Below are positions 1 through 10,997 of a stretch of DNA of 64,000 bases, piece after piece. Both the position numbers and the translations under genes were made by a program. Positions within the stretch are counted from its first letter, which is position 1. Each line of letters opens with the position of its first letter. The DNA is taken from NCBI GenBank assembly GCA_013054445.1, contig JAAMPI010000042.1:20444-84443 (forward strand). Direction: 5' to 3'. Origin of the DNA: Cudoniella acicularis (lineage: Eukaryota > Ascomycota > Leotiomycetes > Helotiales > Helotiaceae). Below the pieces are notes generated by a model that did no database searches, was not told the origin of the DNA, and saw only the letters and a list, made by a program, of their open reading frames with translations.

Positions 1-119
1 GTGGTGTTTCGCTGTCCGAGCTTGAAAGCTTTGATTGATGCTGAGGTCTGGCACGTGCGAGCGCTGTTTCGCGGCGAGCCTCCTCAAGTGTCTGTGATTT
101 TGTAGGCGAGGGACCCCGA

Positions 120-3100
120 TTACTGGTTGGCGAGGAAGAATCGGCTACGGAGAACGTAGAAGGAAGCATTTTGCCCATGAAGGTCCATCGTTTTTTTGTT
201 AGACGTATTTGGCGGCGAGTCTGCTGTCAATTTCGGATTTGAAGAATCAGCGGTGTCGAGTTTAGAGAGATTAGCAAGTGACGAATGTCGTTTGTAGGCT
301 GTAGGTTGGGTGGTGCCAGATACGGTATTTGATGGCACAATACCATCAAAGCCAAGAAAGAGGCTGGCAGCAGGTGACTGATTGTCATTACGAATGATTA
401 AAAGCCGTCGACCTGGAGCAGGATGACATGGTGCTGTTGATGGCGGAAGAGTTTTTGATTTTTCGGCAGCTTTCTTCAAATAGAGGTAATGGCTCCAGGC
501 AGTCTTAACGCGTGTCGATACTACCGAGAAGATTTTACTTTATCGTGTTAGCATTGGACAAAAAGTTCAAAGCCAAGAACTTACGTATCAAGATCAGTGG
601 CTTCTCCATCATCTCGACAAAGCCGCCAACATAACAATCTCATGTAATATGCCCGAACCATTGGGCACCAGTGATTGAAAAAACGATCGAATGTGTCTTC
701 TGACACTAGCCATTCCATACACATTATTTCCTTGCGGCGATCATCACTTGCAATGACGTTCCAAGCACCAAATAGAAACGCGAAAAGTCGAATCTCAGAC
801 ATGCTGTTCTCACTTTCAAGCATCTTCTTGCAGACATCTAACCAGAAGTACCAATCAATAAAGTCGGATTCGTAGGCGTTAGCATGGTGAAATCGAACAA
901 ATATTGTCAATGCTTCCTCCATGAAATCGCACAAAACAAAACAACCGTTGTGATCGAAAAGCGATGTTCTTCGAGCCGCAGCTTGCATCATTTTGCCAAA
1001 GGCTTCAGCAAATGTAATCCGAGCGAACTCATAGTCCGAGGGTCTTTCTGAGATGAAGTCTCGTAAGAGCATGATCAACCGATTTTCGGCCATCGGTCTT
1101 GCGGTGTTACTGGAAGGAAGTGGAAGGGCCGCTGCACTCGCATCCGCCCCAGCAAGCATATCATCAAATGTGACTGGAAGAGGTTCTGGTGCTGGCTGCC
1201 GATGTATGGTGGCATCTAAAGCTGTCAATATTTGTGCTTGAACGAGTAAGAAGCCTATTAAAAGTTAGCATATCATTTCTTTATATACCGTGGGAGGGGA
1301 GCCTACCTGGCGCGCGAGCTTTCGCAGTGAGAGGAAGCTCCGAAGGCATAAATTCCTCAGCCAGAACATGGTAATATTTTGCAAACACGAAGAATAAATC
1401 ACTGTCCCGTCCACACCACCTGGCAACCCAAGGCCCATACCAAGGAATTTTTCCTACCATAATAGGCAGAAGAGGGTTTTGGCGTAATTGCGATGCCATT
1501 GATTTCACAGACGACCATCCCAAACCATGAATGTGGCCCGGAAAGGGGGCCACCACCTCATCCATATCAATTTTATTCAGACGCCTAGGCATTCCAAGCT
1601 CGTCTGCCACCCGGCGAAGGATATCGGTTTGCAATTTCCATACTCTAACCAAGACCTCGGCAACGCCAGGCACGAAAAAGAAAGCGTATGCAGCCGCCTT
1701 CCCACAAAAAGTCACAAGGCTTGCCGGCGCATGTCTCAAAGACATTTTATCCACAACAAAGCTCATCTGAGAAAGTAAATTCTGGATAAACAAGTTCCGC
1801 GCATTGTGGTAAACAGATTCGGTCATGAATTGAGAGACTGAGGAATTGAGAGAGCCCGAGGATTTTTGTTTTGCCACGGGCCGTGTCTCTGGAGATCGAT
1901 TTGGAGAGCGTTCTGAGAGAGGAGCAAATTGGGAGGGTGACAATCTCCATTCCGGCCGGGTCATAATCGCGTAGCACGCGTCGAGTAATATGGGACGGTC
2001 CACGCCACTAACGGTCTGATTCTGCCTCCCATCGAGCACCTCTAAAAGTCCTGTCCACCACTTATTCAATATGGTAATTCGTCGATCAAGATCTTCAGGA
2101 CGCAGATTTTTATTCGACGGGTGTGATGCGTGATTTCGAAGAAATGGTAGAAGGGATGCCCGGACCACATTCGTTTTCAAGGACCATGTCTTTGCCTGGA
2201 ATTTTTGAAAGTCATTTTCGATTGAGCGGAATGCTGACCACAATTCGTCTCGGCGTTTAGGAGCATCACCACCGAGATTTTGAAGCTTTTCGAGAGAAGG
2301 GGCTTGAGGAATTGGGGGAACTTTATCTGTTGATGTCCTTGGCGTGGACCGGTTGTCCATAGAACTGCTTGGAAGGCTGCTCGTTGAGGAGTTGGTAGAG
2401 TTGAAATTAGTGAGGTTCATGAATACGCTCTGCGGTCTCTGCTTCATCTTCATCAATGTGGAACTGTTTTTCAAGGAAGGGATGGAGAGAGTCTCTGAGG
2501 TTTTGGAGCGGCGGGATTTGTCGAGCTTAGGCGCGAGTACAATAGACCGACGACGGGAGGGCGAGTTACTGCCTGTCATCTTTGAATCATCCATAGATTG
2601 GCTGTCATTCTCAAGTTCCTTCCCAGGGACTCGGTTCGGGGATGGTGACCGCGAGGAGGTCATCCATGACTTGCGTGCAAATGTTGCAAACGACTCTGAT
2701 ACCGTCTTGGTTTTATTGTCCCGGGTCGGCTTGGGGATAGCAGGAACTGGAGGAGCATCGCTTGGTGTTGTATTAGACGGCTCGGAGGGTGTCTGCCGTT
2801 CTGGGGAGCCCTTGACTCTTTGTATCCAGGACTTGGGACGCGCAACTAAAGACTTTCTCCTGCCAATTCTCTCCAGCTTCGGCCGCTCCTCCACCTTGTC
2901 CTTTGACAATCGATTGGCCGCATTTGGATCCCGCTTCTTCAATGCCTGGTTTTCTTTCTGGGATTCTCTCTGGCTCTTAGATGACGAGAGATCCGCAGAC
3001 ACGATCCTTTGCAGCTCCTTTTCTGACTTGTAGGGGGTTTCTAGGACTGGCAGGCAGCTAAAACTGGCTGATCGTGGAAAAGCGTCATTCTGCTGCGTCG

Positions 3101-3215
3101 GCGGTCGTTTGTAGTCGACAATGACCAGGTCCGGTATATTTGGGGAGGAATGCGAGCGAGGAAGGGCGGTATTCGTGTCGAAGGCCGTTGACATTGTCAA
3201 CGTCGGGCCTTGCAT
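120..3215 (-). CDS. DUF1765 domain protein (UPF0592 family)
   Basis: Conserved fungal protein of unknown molecular function; fission yeast has a predicted membrane homologue (UPF0592). I join three exons: 3215-1307, 1254-585 and 537-120, 2997 nt or 998 aa. Introns are 52 and 47 nt; the first has a TGCTAAC branch site and the second has a GTAAGT donor, and both junctions keep frame. Residues 1-300 are Ser/Pro/Arg-rich and probably disordered (many SPS, RRS and SRR motifs). The DUF1765-like region spans the end of exon 1 and exon 2 and is helical and hydrophobic, with FCGKAAAYAFFFVPG and W/R-rich stretches. The last exon begins KIFSVVSTRVKTAWSHYLYL, as I expect for the end of the domain. A second ATG at 3194 is an alternative start. 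Family identification is from memory of the domain; function is not inferred. Confidence 0.82.
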
Positions 3216-5661
3216 GGCAGCTCGAGCTGCTGGGAAACGAGTGTGGTCTAGGAACTCATGTTACTGTCGATAGTGTGGTGACTGCTAGACGTTCGGATCG
3301 TAGAGTCTGGAATCTGGAATCTGGAATTTAGAGTGCTCAGCGCGGTCGAGGTCGTGCCTGGCCAGCAGAGCAGAGCAGTATCAAGTTGAGGCTGAGGAGG
3401 CACAAAAGCCAATTCCTTGAAATGGGGCGTACTCCGTAGGGGGAGCGTTTCCAGGTTCTGAAACAGCACCGAGCGGGCATACAGTGATTGCGATTAGGTA
3501 GAGCCAGGCGCAGAGTCTGCAGATAGGCGCAAATTAATTTCCTGTATAGGGTACTTGTGGACTCGAGGCACCGTATGCCGCAGCGCGCACGACGATAATG
3601 CGATGCAGATGGCGGTTGCAGCAAGAAAACGAATGTGAGGGAGGGCGGTGCACGACAGCGATAGCGATAGCGAGAGACGAGAGACGAGAGACGAGAGACG
3701 TACTCGCGATCTCGAGGTTGGGATTGGGATTGGGAATTGGATTGGATTGGATTGGATCAGATTGGGGTTGAATACAATCATCCAAGAAAAGGACTCAGGA
3801 GGGGCCATTCATAGGACCATAGGCTCATAGACCCATCATGGCCTGCCGCCTGCGAATACGATCTACTGCTGGGCAAAATCTGCAGGCTACGACGACGCCG
3901 ATGAACTGCTTAGTGGCAGGACAGCCCCGTTTCTGGACAGGCCTCAGGGGCACTCGGGACTGGGCACTGGCTGAATAAAAGCGGCATTTGATACTTCTCC
4001 CATCTGAGCCTATCGAAATTGTGTTCACCGGTGTTTGGACGCCGAGCCTTCCGGATAGGAGTAGATGGATCTTGGGAAGTTGGGAGTTGGACGTCCGATG
4101 TGTTGTCGACATCAACGTCCGATGATGTTCTATGTTTAGGTTGGTGGCGGAAGTATCTAGCTATAGTAGCTAGGTACCGTAGGCGAATAGATATTAGATC
4201 TGGTGTAGGTGATTAAGTGCCAACTTTTTGCACTGTTTGCAGACATGCAATTGTTAAGTTGACCATTTTTATTGGACAGGACTCATCTTCAGATTGGGTT
4301 GACTTGGCTTGCTTGTGCGGCTTGTGCCATTCTATCTATCTATCCAGGCACCTGGGTAACCTCTTAGTTTGTTTTGCGACTTCATTAAGCTTGCCGGGAT
4401 CTAGGCACATTTTCAATACAGTACTTCGTACCGAGAGCACTCGAATAGCAAGCCTCATAAATTTAACCCCGACTCGAAACAGTGTACAAAGTTGTACCCG
4501 TCCGACAACGCATGCGATACCTTAATCACTCTCCTTTCAAATCCCCGAGCCCTTGCTTTTTACACCGAAATAACACTCTGCTGCATCAGACTGCATCGAA
4601 GTCTCCGCGAATTTTGCCTATTCCTGTTTTTCATGCCACCGACGCGCCGTCTCCAATGGGGCGCAGTGTTCCAAAGTTCAGCTCACGTTCGATTTGTGAG
4701 GTTTGCGAAAAGGTCCCGAGTCTCAGGTGTGCTTTGCACTTTCTCAGCCTATATATTCGTACTGTCTTACTTTACTAATGCGGCCTTCGTTGTTCATCGC
4801 CGCCATAAGAGCCTTATGCCGCCGTCCAAAGAGGTTTGGCCTGGAAATTCGAGGAATTATTGATGACGTCGGAAATGGTGTTCTTTTGCTCAGTATGAAT
4901 TGTAATGCACAGCCAAGGTATTGTTTTGGATTTAAGATTTAGCAGATACAGTACATCTGGAGGCAGTCAATTATCCGGCCATGCGCGATGCAACCCTGAG
5001 GTGGTTAGGCAAGGTTACGAGTTAAGGAAAAAAAAACAGGATGTCCATGGATTCGAGGCCATCGGTCAGCACGTAGATAATTGACCTGCAGAACAGTGTT
5101 CCTGGTTCAGGGAACGGAAAAAAGCTTGGCATCAAAGGTCATGTCGGCAAAAGGGGTAGATTGCACAATATCCAGTAAGGTACCTCCAACAAGATGACTT
5201 TCAAATATGAGAAACCTTCGGTCCTCAACGGGAGCTTTCCCGCAACCATTGAAGTCAACTCCTTCTAAAGCCGGCTGTTATAACATTGTAAATTGTGATC
5301 TGTGAATACAGTAAAGTGAGTCCAATCGAATGAGGTCATTATCAACCACCCGACGGCTAGTATGCCGATCCCGACTTCCGGTTACCGAGCCTTAGCGCCG
5401 GTGTAGCGCCGCTATTGTGCATCCGTGCTCACAACGGAAACGAACTGCCATCTGCACTCCGTAATACCATAACTTCAGCCTTGTGCAACGTCCACCGATA
5501 GAACCGCATCAGCCTTTCACTCAGGCCTCTTCTTCTCCAATCAACTGGCTTCCTCTTGCTTTTATCAATCTGGCCCTGCTAGCCTTTTATTCAATCCTCC
5601 TTCTCCTATAGCAACTGGCTCCTCCTGCACTGTGGCACTTCTCGATTCACAACCCCGCACA
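3216..5661. other. Intergenic region with short tandem repeats
   Basis: About 2.4 kb between the divergent DUF1765 and F-box genes, presumably holding both promoters. I see no supported gene. It contains about four copies of a 7-bp GAGAGAC-type unit at 3672-3700, preceded by GATAGC copies, and a run of 5-6 bp GGATT-type units at about 3718-3757. These lie roughly 450-550 bp upstream of the DUF1765 start. The short ORFs around 4480-4860 overlap one another in several frames and have no recognisable protein content. Confidence 0.7.
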
Positions 5662-7617
5662 ATGGATTCCCTTCCGACGGAAATATTGGGGATCATACTT
5701 TCCTGGGATGTCCGCCTATGTCGAGTTGAGAAGAACCTCGTGCTTCCTTTGCGGTTGGTGTGCAAAGCCTTCGATGCTGCATTGCGGCCATATATATTCA
5801 AAACTATCCAACTGGAATTCTCGCGGTTTTGCCACAATACTGCCCCATGCCTGGCAAGCTTGGCCAGAGTTGGGTATTTATGCGGTTCGATATATCTGGA
5901 TATGATGGTGATCAGGGACGAAGGTGCGGCCAGACTTCCCCAGCTTCAGTTGCGAATTGTGAAGCTCTCCTATTTGTGCTGGTTACCTGCGAATAATGGT
6001 GACGGAGGTGATTCGTTTCGAAGATACTAATACATCTTTACAGAAGAAATCAGTCGACTTACGGATATATTCCAAGGGCTGGTAAAGAAAGTTCCTGAGA
6101 TGATACCTCTTCTCCAGTCTCTGCGGAAGTACTGCATGAGCGAATCCACATTTGATGAAACAGATTTCCGTCGAACTGTCGAGGTACATCATATCACCTA
6201 GCCTTTGAAATCAACTTGCTAATACGAACAGAATGTGCTTGAACGCACTCCGTCAATGCGTCGCCTGAAGATGAACCTACCATTTCAAGTCGTTGGAACT
6301 CCGGGCACGCCAGCTACCATCCTCCTAGCAACTACACTCGCATGTCTTGCAAATCGGGGTCAAGAGGATACCGCACTTCAAACCCTTGTTATCGACCACG
6401 TTTCCGATACGACCATCAACAATATTTGCAGAAATCCTGCTGATGTACAAAACTTTATAAGAGTGTTCGAGGGATTGAAGAATTTGGTGTTATCAATCAA
6501 GAGACAAGAATCTCAAACTCCAGCCTTCAACAAGAATCTTTGGTTTCTGATTCGGAAAGCAACTAAGCTTGACAGTTTGTGCATGATTGGATGGAATGTC
6601 AGAAGGGATATTTCGACTCGCAGGCATCGATACGTCGTTCCATTAGATGATTGGAGGATGAGATCTTTACCGTATCCGTTGGACGCCACTCAAGCCTTCA
6701 CTAGCTTACGCTTTCTGGAGCTTAAAAGAGTTGATATCGATCCACACGAGTTAGTCGCACTCATCAAAGACTGCTCAGCGACGCTGAAGGAGTTGTACAT
6801 CATTGAGGTTTATATTAAAGTGCATGGTGCGACGGATCTTGAAAACATTTCATTGTGGATCGGTCGTCCAGGTTCCCTAAAACCACCAGCCGCCTGTTGG
6901 GTAGCACAAGAGCTTCGTAACATGGAGAGCTTGGAACTTTCCGTTCTTCGTGCTACAGGCCTTGGATATGACGATTTTGAACCAGATCGGGCTTCGCTTC
7001 ATCCAAACTACGACCTCAAAGATCATACGGGTCTTAAGAAGTCATTTGACCGCCGATTTGTGGAAGCAGTCATGGAATGTGAAGATTTGCCTGCAGTCAG
7101 CCAGACGCGAATTGAAAACATTGCAGCAATTAATCTTTCAAACCAACCCGGATCCAGCACTATAGACTTGCAACCTGGGAAAAGCTTCATCGACATGTCT
7201 TCGACTGAGTCTATGGCTGCGCCCGACTCAACAGCAGCGGAACACAGCACGTCTTCACCTGGTTCGGAGGATCTTAACTCCTCTCAACCATCCTCCATGA
7301 ATTCCGACCCGGCGAAGCTGAGTCAATCATGTTCTCGTAGACAGTACAGCAAACTTATGGAATATGATGCAGAGACATTTCAACGATACCACAATACCAC
7401 ATCACAATATAAACGTAGCATTGACGGGCACTTTTACAACCACAACGAGCAAGCATTGAAGGAGCTGCAGAATCTGATTAATGTTGCAGATCGGGGAATG
7501 ACTCTTATTTCTGCAGAGATCGAGAGCTTTCGAACCATGCAACCCGATGCAAACACAGGCATCATGATGCCACCAGGCGCGCCGCCGCCGCCTTCTCCAC
7601 CACCAGCAACAGGTTAG
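5662..7617 (+). CDS. F-box protein with leucine-rich C-terminal part
   Basis: Probable substrate-recognition subunit of an SCF ubiquitin ligase; the substrate is unknown. Exons are 5662-5998, 6044-6183 and 6232-7617 (1863 nt, 620 aa). Intron 1 is 45 nt with a weak GTGACG donor but a good TACTAAT branch site; intron 2 is 48 nt with a GCTAAT branch. I chose the ATG at 5662 because it begins MDSLPTEILGIILSWDV, the start of an F-box; the upstream frame has no ATG. The F-box covers about residues 1-45 (LRLVCKAFDAALRPYIF). Residues 190-380 hold leucine-rich strands (FTSLRFLELKRVDI, LRNMESLELSVL). The C-terminus is Ser-rich and ends in a proline stretch. F-box families diverge quickly, so no orthologue is assigned. 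Confidence 0.8.
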
Positions 7618-9076
7618 GACCATCTAGGCAATGAAGTGGAAGTAGTCGATAACACAGCTTGGATGATCATGGAGTTGGATTGAGGGTTCTGCATGATACA
7701 AATAGCCTCCTTTGCAGGACTCTCACTGGAGTAGATCCTGTCCCGTTTCAAGACTACAAGTGCTGTGCTTTGGATGAGACGAATTTGGAAATGATTGATC
7801 AGTTAGGAACATATATTAATTAATGGTCTGCTTGAGCTGACAGGAAGTGCTTCGTAGTTGAAAAGCAACAAGGTTCTAAGGTAGTCTCACATTGTAGGCA
7901 CAAAGCCAGACCGCAGCAGAGTAGAGTATAGTTCGTTGGGTGCAACCGTTGCCTCATTGGTTTAGCGCGTGAGACGCACAGTTCAAACGGCCCAAATATC
8001 AAAACAACGTTGACATTCAATTACATAACCACGTTTGCCAACTAGATGAGGAAACAAGTGTTTGAAATTTTCTCTAGAGCTATCTAGGTGCTCAATAATT
8101 CCTTGCTAGCAGCCTGTCTGCCCAGGTGGGTATTTGACTTCTGTTACCTCATTCTGGTGCTTTCTAACCTGGCTAGGAAAGAACCCGCTCGTCGTCCCTT
8201 CTGTTCCGCTTCCGCTCCGTTCCCACCACCCAAAAAATACACACGCTCGTTTTTCCAACTGCTCAATACTTGTAGCGCCTCGAATCTTGCCAAGGAGCTA
8301 GAATTCCCTTAGAGGCTACTCTGCGACGCCCACAAAGTCTCTTGCACGAACAGGACTACGTTATCTCGACAGCACAATATTTCGATTCGATGCTTGTCGC
8401 CCGCCCCCCTATTTCTGGACAGCAGTCACTCATTCACCCTCACCCTCGACAAAAATATCTTAGTCGGACTTGTCAGCACGGAAATCCAGCTTTCTATGTC
8501 AGCGACTAGGCAAGTCATACTCTGAAAAGTGAATGTGAGCTAGCCCATACTCCTACTCATGGTAGGATCTGGTCTTTATTGACTTTGAATAAAAGCTGAG
8601 GCTCCATGACGGAAAGACACCAAAGCAAAAAACGTAGCCTCCATCAACCCCGCGGCGCGTCTTCATCGGCAACAACCACCAAATCGGTTTAGATTGTTTA
8701 TTTCTTTCAGACGTCCGATCTTAGGCATCCAGTGTCATGAATCAAAGGAACTGCGCGGCAGGTACTGGCCTTTTTTGAGAGATTCCAAGCGTAAGGTATG
8801 TGAGATCGTCGTTCACGATACAGGAGCTAATTCCAAATTGTAGACTCGAAATAGACCTCACCTTCCTTTTACAAATCTACATTTCAATCAACTACCCTTG
8901 GTCTGTCACCACGGGAAGATCTCAGCCGGTTATTATTCACTCCTTAGGCGACCTTTCAACTTCATGAATTGGCAACTTGCGTTCAGTGGTTCAATAGCTG
9001 AAGCGCCCATTCATCTTCACTTGATATTTCTCGCTGTCCCAAAGCCAGCATCAACTTACAAGATCCATAGTTTACA
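7618..9076. other. Intergenic region
   Basis: About 1.46 kb between the tandem F-box and 2EXR genes. Short ORFs at 8088-8312 and 8898-9113 have no family signal. The segment from about 8750 probably contains the promoter and 5' UTR of the 2EXR gene. No tRNA-like fold or repeat recognised. Confidence 0.6.
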
Positions 9077-9928
9077 ATGGAAGATGAGGACTGCGATTTC
9101 GAAACCGTCATAGTCTACAATTCCGTATTTAGCGAGTACAATACTTTCGGTCTAGACACAGGAGCTCATCATCCGAAGCAAACCTATCTCGACAGATTTT
9201 TGCTCTTTCCAAAATTGCCAGTCGAGTTACGCTTGATGATCTGGAAGCTCGCTCTCCCAAACGGAACAAGAGATGATGGCGAGCGCTTTTTCAGCTTGAG
9301 GGCTCATCATTTTCACCACGTAAAGCCAGACCGCCATATGAAGATCATTTTCAGCACTGGGGAGAAGGACATTTGCAGGCGGGCAGTCAACTATGCAGGT
9401 CACAGAGATGCAGAGATGCTCGTTGAGGAAGCAGTGAACGATGAAATGGACATGAGGAACGTCACCCTTCTAAAAGTCAGCCGGGAATCGCGAGGGGTGT
9501 TTCTGAAGAACTTCCCAAACTCCCTGTCTACAAAATGGGGAGGAAAGGCTTACTTCAATGACAACACAACATTGCATCTGACGAACTTCGACTTCGAACT
9601 CAACAGGATTCTCGCCAGGGCCGTTGAAAGGGGCTATAAGCTTCCTGACTTCTCACAAATTCGAACCTTGGCAATTCGACAGCAAATCATAGCGCCGGCC
9701 TACGAAGATATACAAATTCTATTCATGTTCAGCGGTCTAACCACATTTACGTTTCACAGCGCTGTGGCAAGCAAAATACCACATCCCGGTCCAGATGAGG
9801 GGGACGATCGTGCAGAATATGAGAAGGAGATCAAGGAGGATTTTAAAAGGATGAAGGCTCGATTGGTAGTGCACAAGACTGAAGTCAATCCAGCTTTTAG
9901 GATTCCGAAGTTCATGTGGCTGCCTTGA
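9077..9928 (+). CDS. 2EXR domain protein
   Basis: Single-exon gene of 283 aa. Around residues 42-56 it has FPKLPVELRLMIWKLAL, the first signature of the 2EXR (F-box-like) domain, and around residue 130 LLKVSRESRGVFLKNFP, the second EXR-type signature. The family is greatly expanded in Leotiomycetes and other Pezizomycotina; its biochemical role is not established. The ATG at 9077 opens an acidic N-terminus (MEDEDCDFE), with no competing upstream ATG in frame. No signal peptide or membrane segment is visible. The C-terminal third is charged (EYEKEIKEDFKRMKARL). Confidence 0.82.
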   Translation: MEDEDCDFETVIVYNSVFSEYNTFGLDTGAHHPKQTYLDRFLLFPKLPVELRLMIWKLALPNGTRDDGERFFSLRAHHFHHVKPDRHMKIIFSTGEKDICRRAVNYAGHRDAEMLVEEAVNDEMDMRNVTLLKVSRESRGVFLKNFPNSLSTKWGGKAYFNDNTTLHLTNFDFELNRILARAVERGYKLPDFSQIRTLAIRQQIIAPAYEDIQILFMFSGLTTFTFHSAVASKIPHPGPDEGDDRAEYEKEIKEDFKRMKARLVVHKTEVNPAFRIPKFMWLP

Positions 9929-10997
9929 GTGATGGCATCACAAAAGCACTTTTCGTGCAGTCTTCTCGCGATTTATTGAAGATCATATAGGCTGTTAGCT
10001 GCTTGGAACCGACAGAGCCCGGCCAATTAGCAAGTAGCAATCATCAGGGTTGGACCTCATGAATTTGGGGCATTGGGGCAGCACAGTGCAGTGGCTTGAG
10101 AACCTCAGCAGAGCTGATTTGTAGGCGTCAGGGGAACCTTTCAACAGCGGGTTTTATTTCCAAACATGTGTGTGGTATGAAGAAGTTGGGGAGAAGTCTT
10201 TTAGCGAGGCAGTGGAGGTTGCACAATTTTTTCACATGGAAATAGATGCATACTGACGAGGAATGAGGCATAGTCCCTCAGACTCTCCCACATTCTCAGA
10301 CTCTTAGTCATTTTCAACTGACCAATAAAGAGAATTAAATCAGCCAATCTTGCAATTCAGAAGTCAAGCCTGTACGCAGAAGAACGATGTGATATTAGAA
10401 AACTAATGTTTGTCTTAAAACAAGGAGCAATGACTAGATCTACGAGATTGGGATAAACTGCTGAGATGGCGTGTGAAGAAGTGTGTGTTATTAGAATAGC
10501 TATCTGGAGCTTAGGCCGGGGCATTAATGGAACAGGTAAATAAACGAGAGGAAGGTATGAGTACAAGAAGCTTTACAGCTCAGAATATAAGCATTCACCA
10601 TTGCGAATTCTCACGGCACTTTCAAAGGCAGCCTTCATATCGTTATAAATCGAATAATCAAGTAAAGAGCTAAGTGACCAATTAAAGAGTGTCACTATAC
10701 AAGTGCTTCCAAAATATAAGGAAAAATGTCCCCAGCGATTTTTATTTTATCCTTCGAAATAACTGCTTATTAGAACTACTATGTCCATAACTATATAACG
10801 AGTGATCCCCCCTTTGGACCAAGTCCCGCTATATAGTTACTCTCGCTCTTCATCTGCAAGAATAAAATCCCCTTGTAAATTATACATGTACCTAGTAATC
10901 CTTTTGTTTAACCATCCACTCCGCCAAAATCTAATGCGCCGCCTAATGCAGTAAATTCCAGGGTATGCCCAAAATACAGAATATACATTCCATTTTT
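9929..10997. other. Convergent intergenic region
   Basis: About 1.07 kb between the ends of the 2EXR gene (+) and the Vsb1-like gene (-), so it should hold both 3' UTRs. The part from about 10650 to 10990 is AT-rich. A 69-codon open frame at 10357-10566 on the minus strand has no recognisable content. No gene supported. Confidence 0.6.

Noticed and set aside
2344..3033. 229-codon plus-strand frame opposite the DUF1765 gene
   Set aside because: It is antisense to a well-supported coding exon and shows no domain; it mirrors the Ser-rich coding strand.
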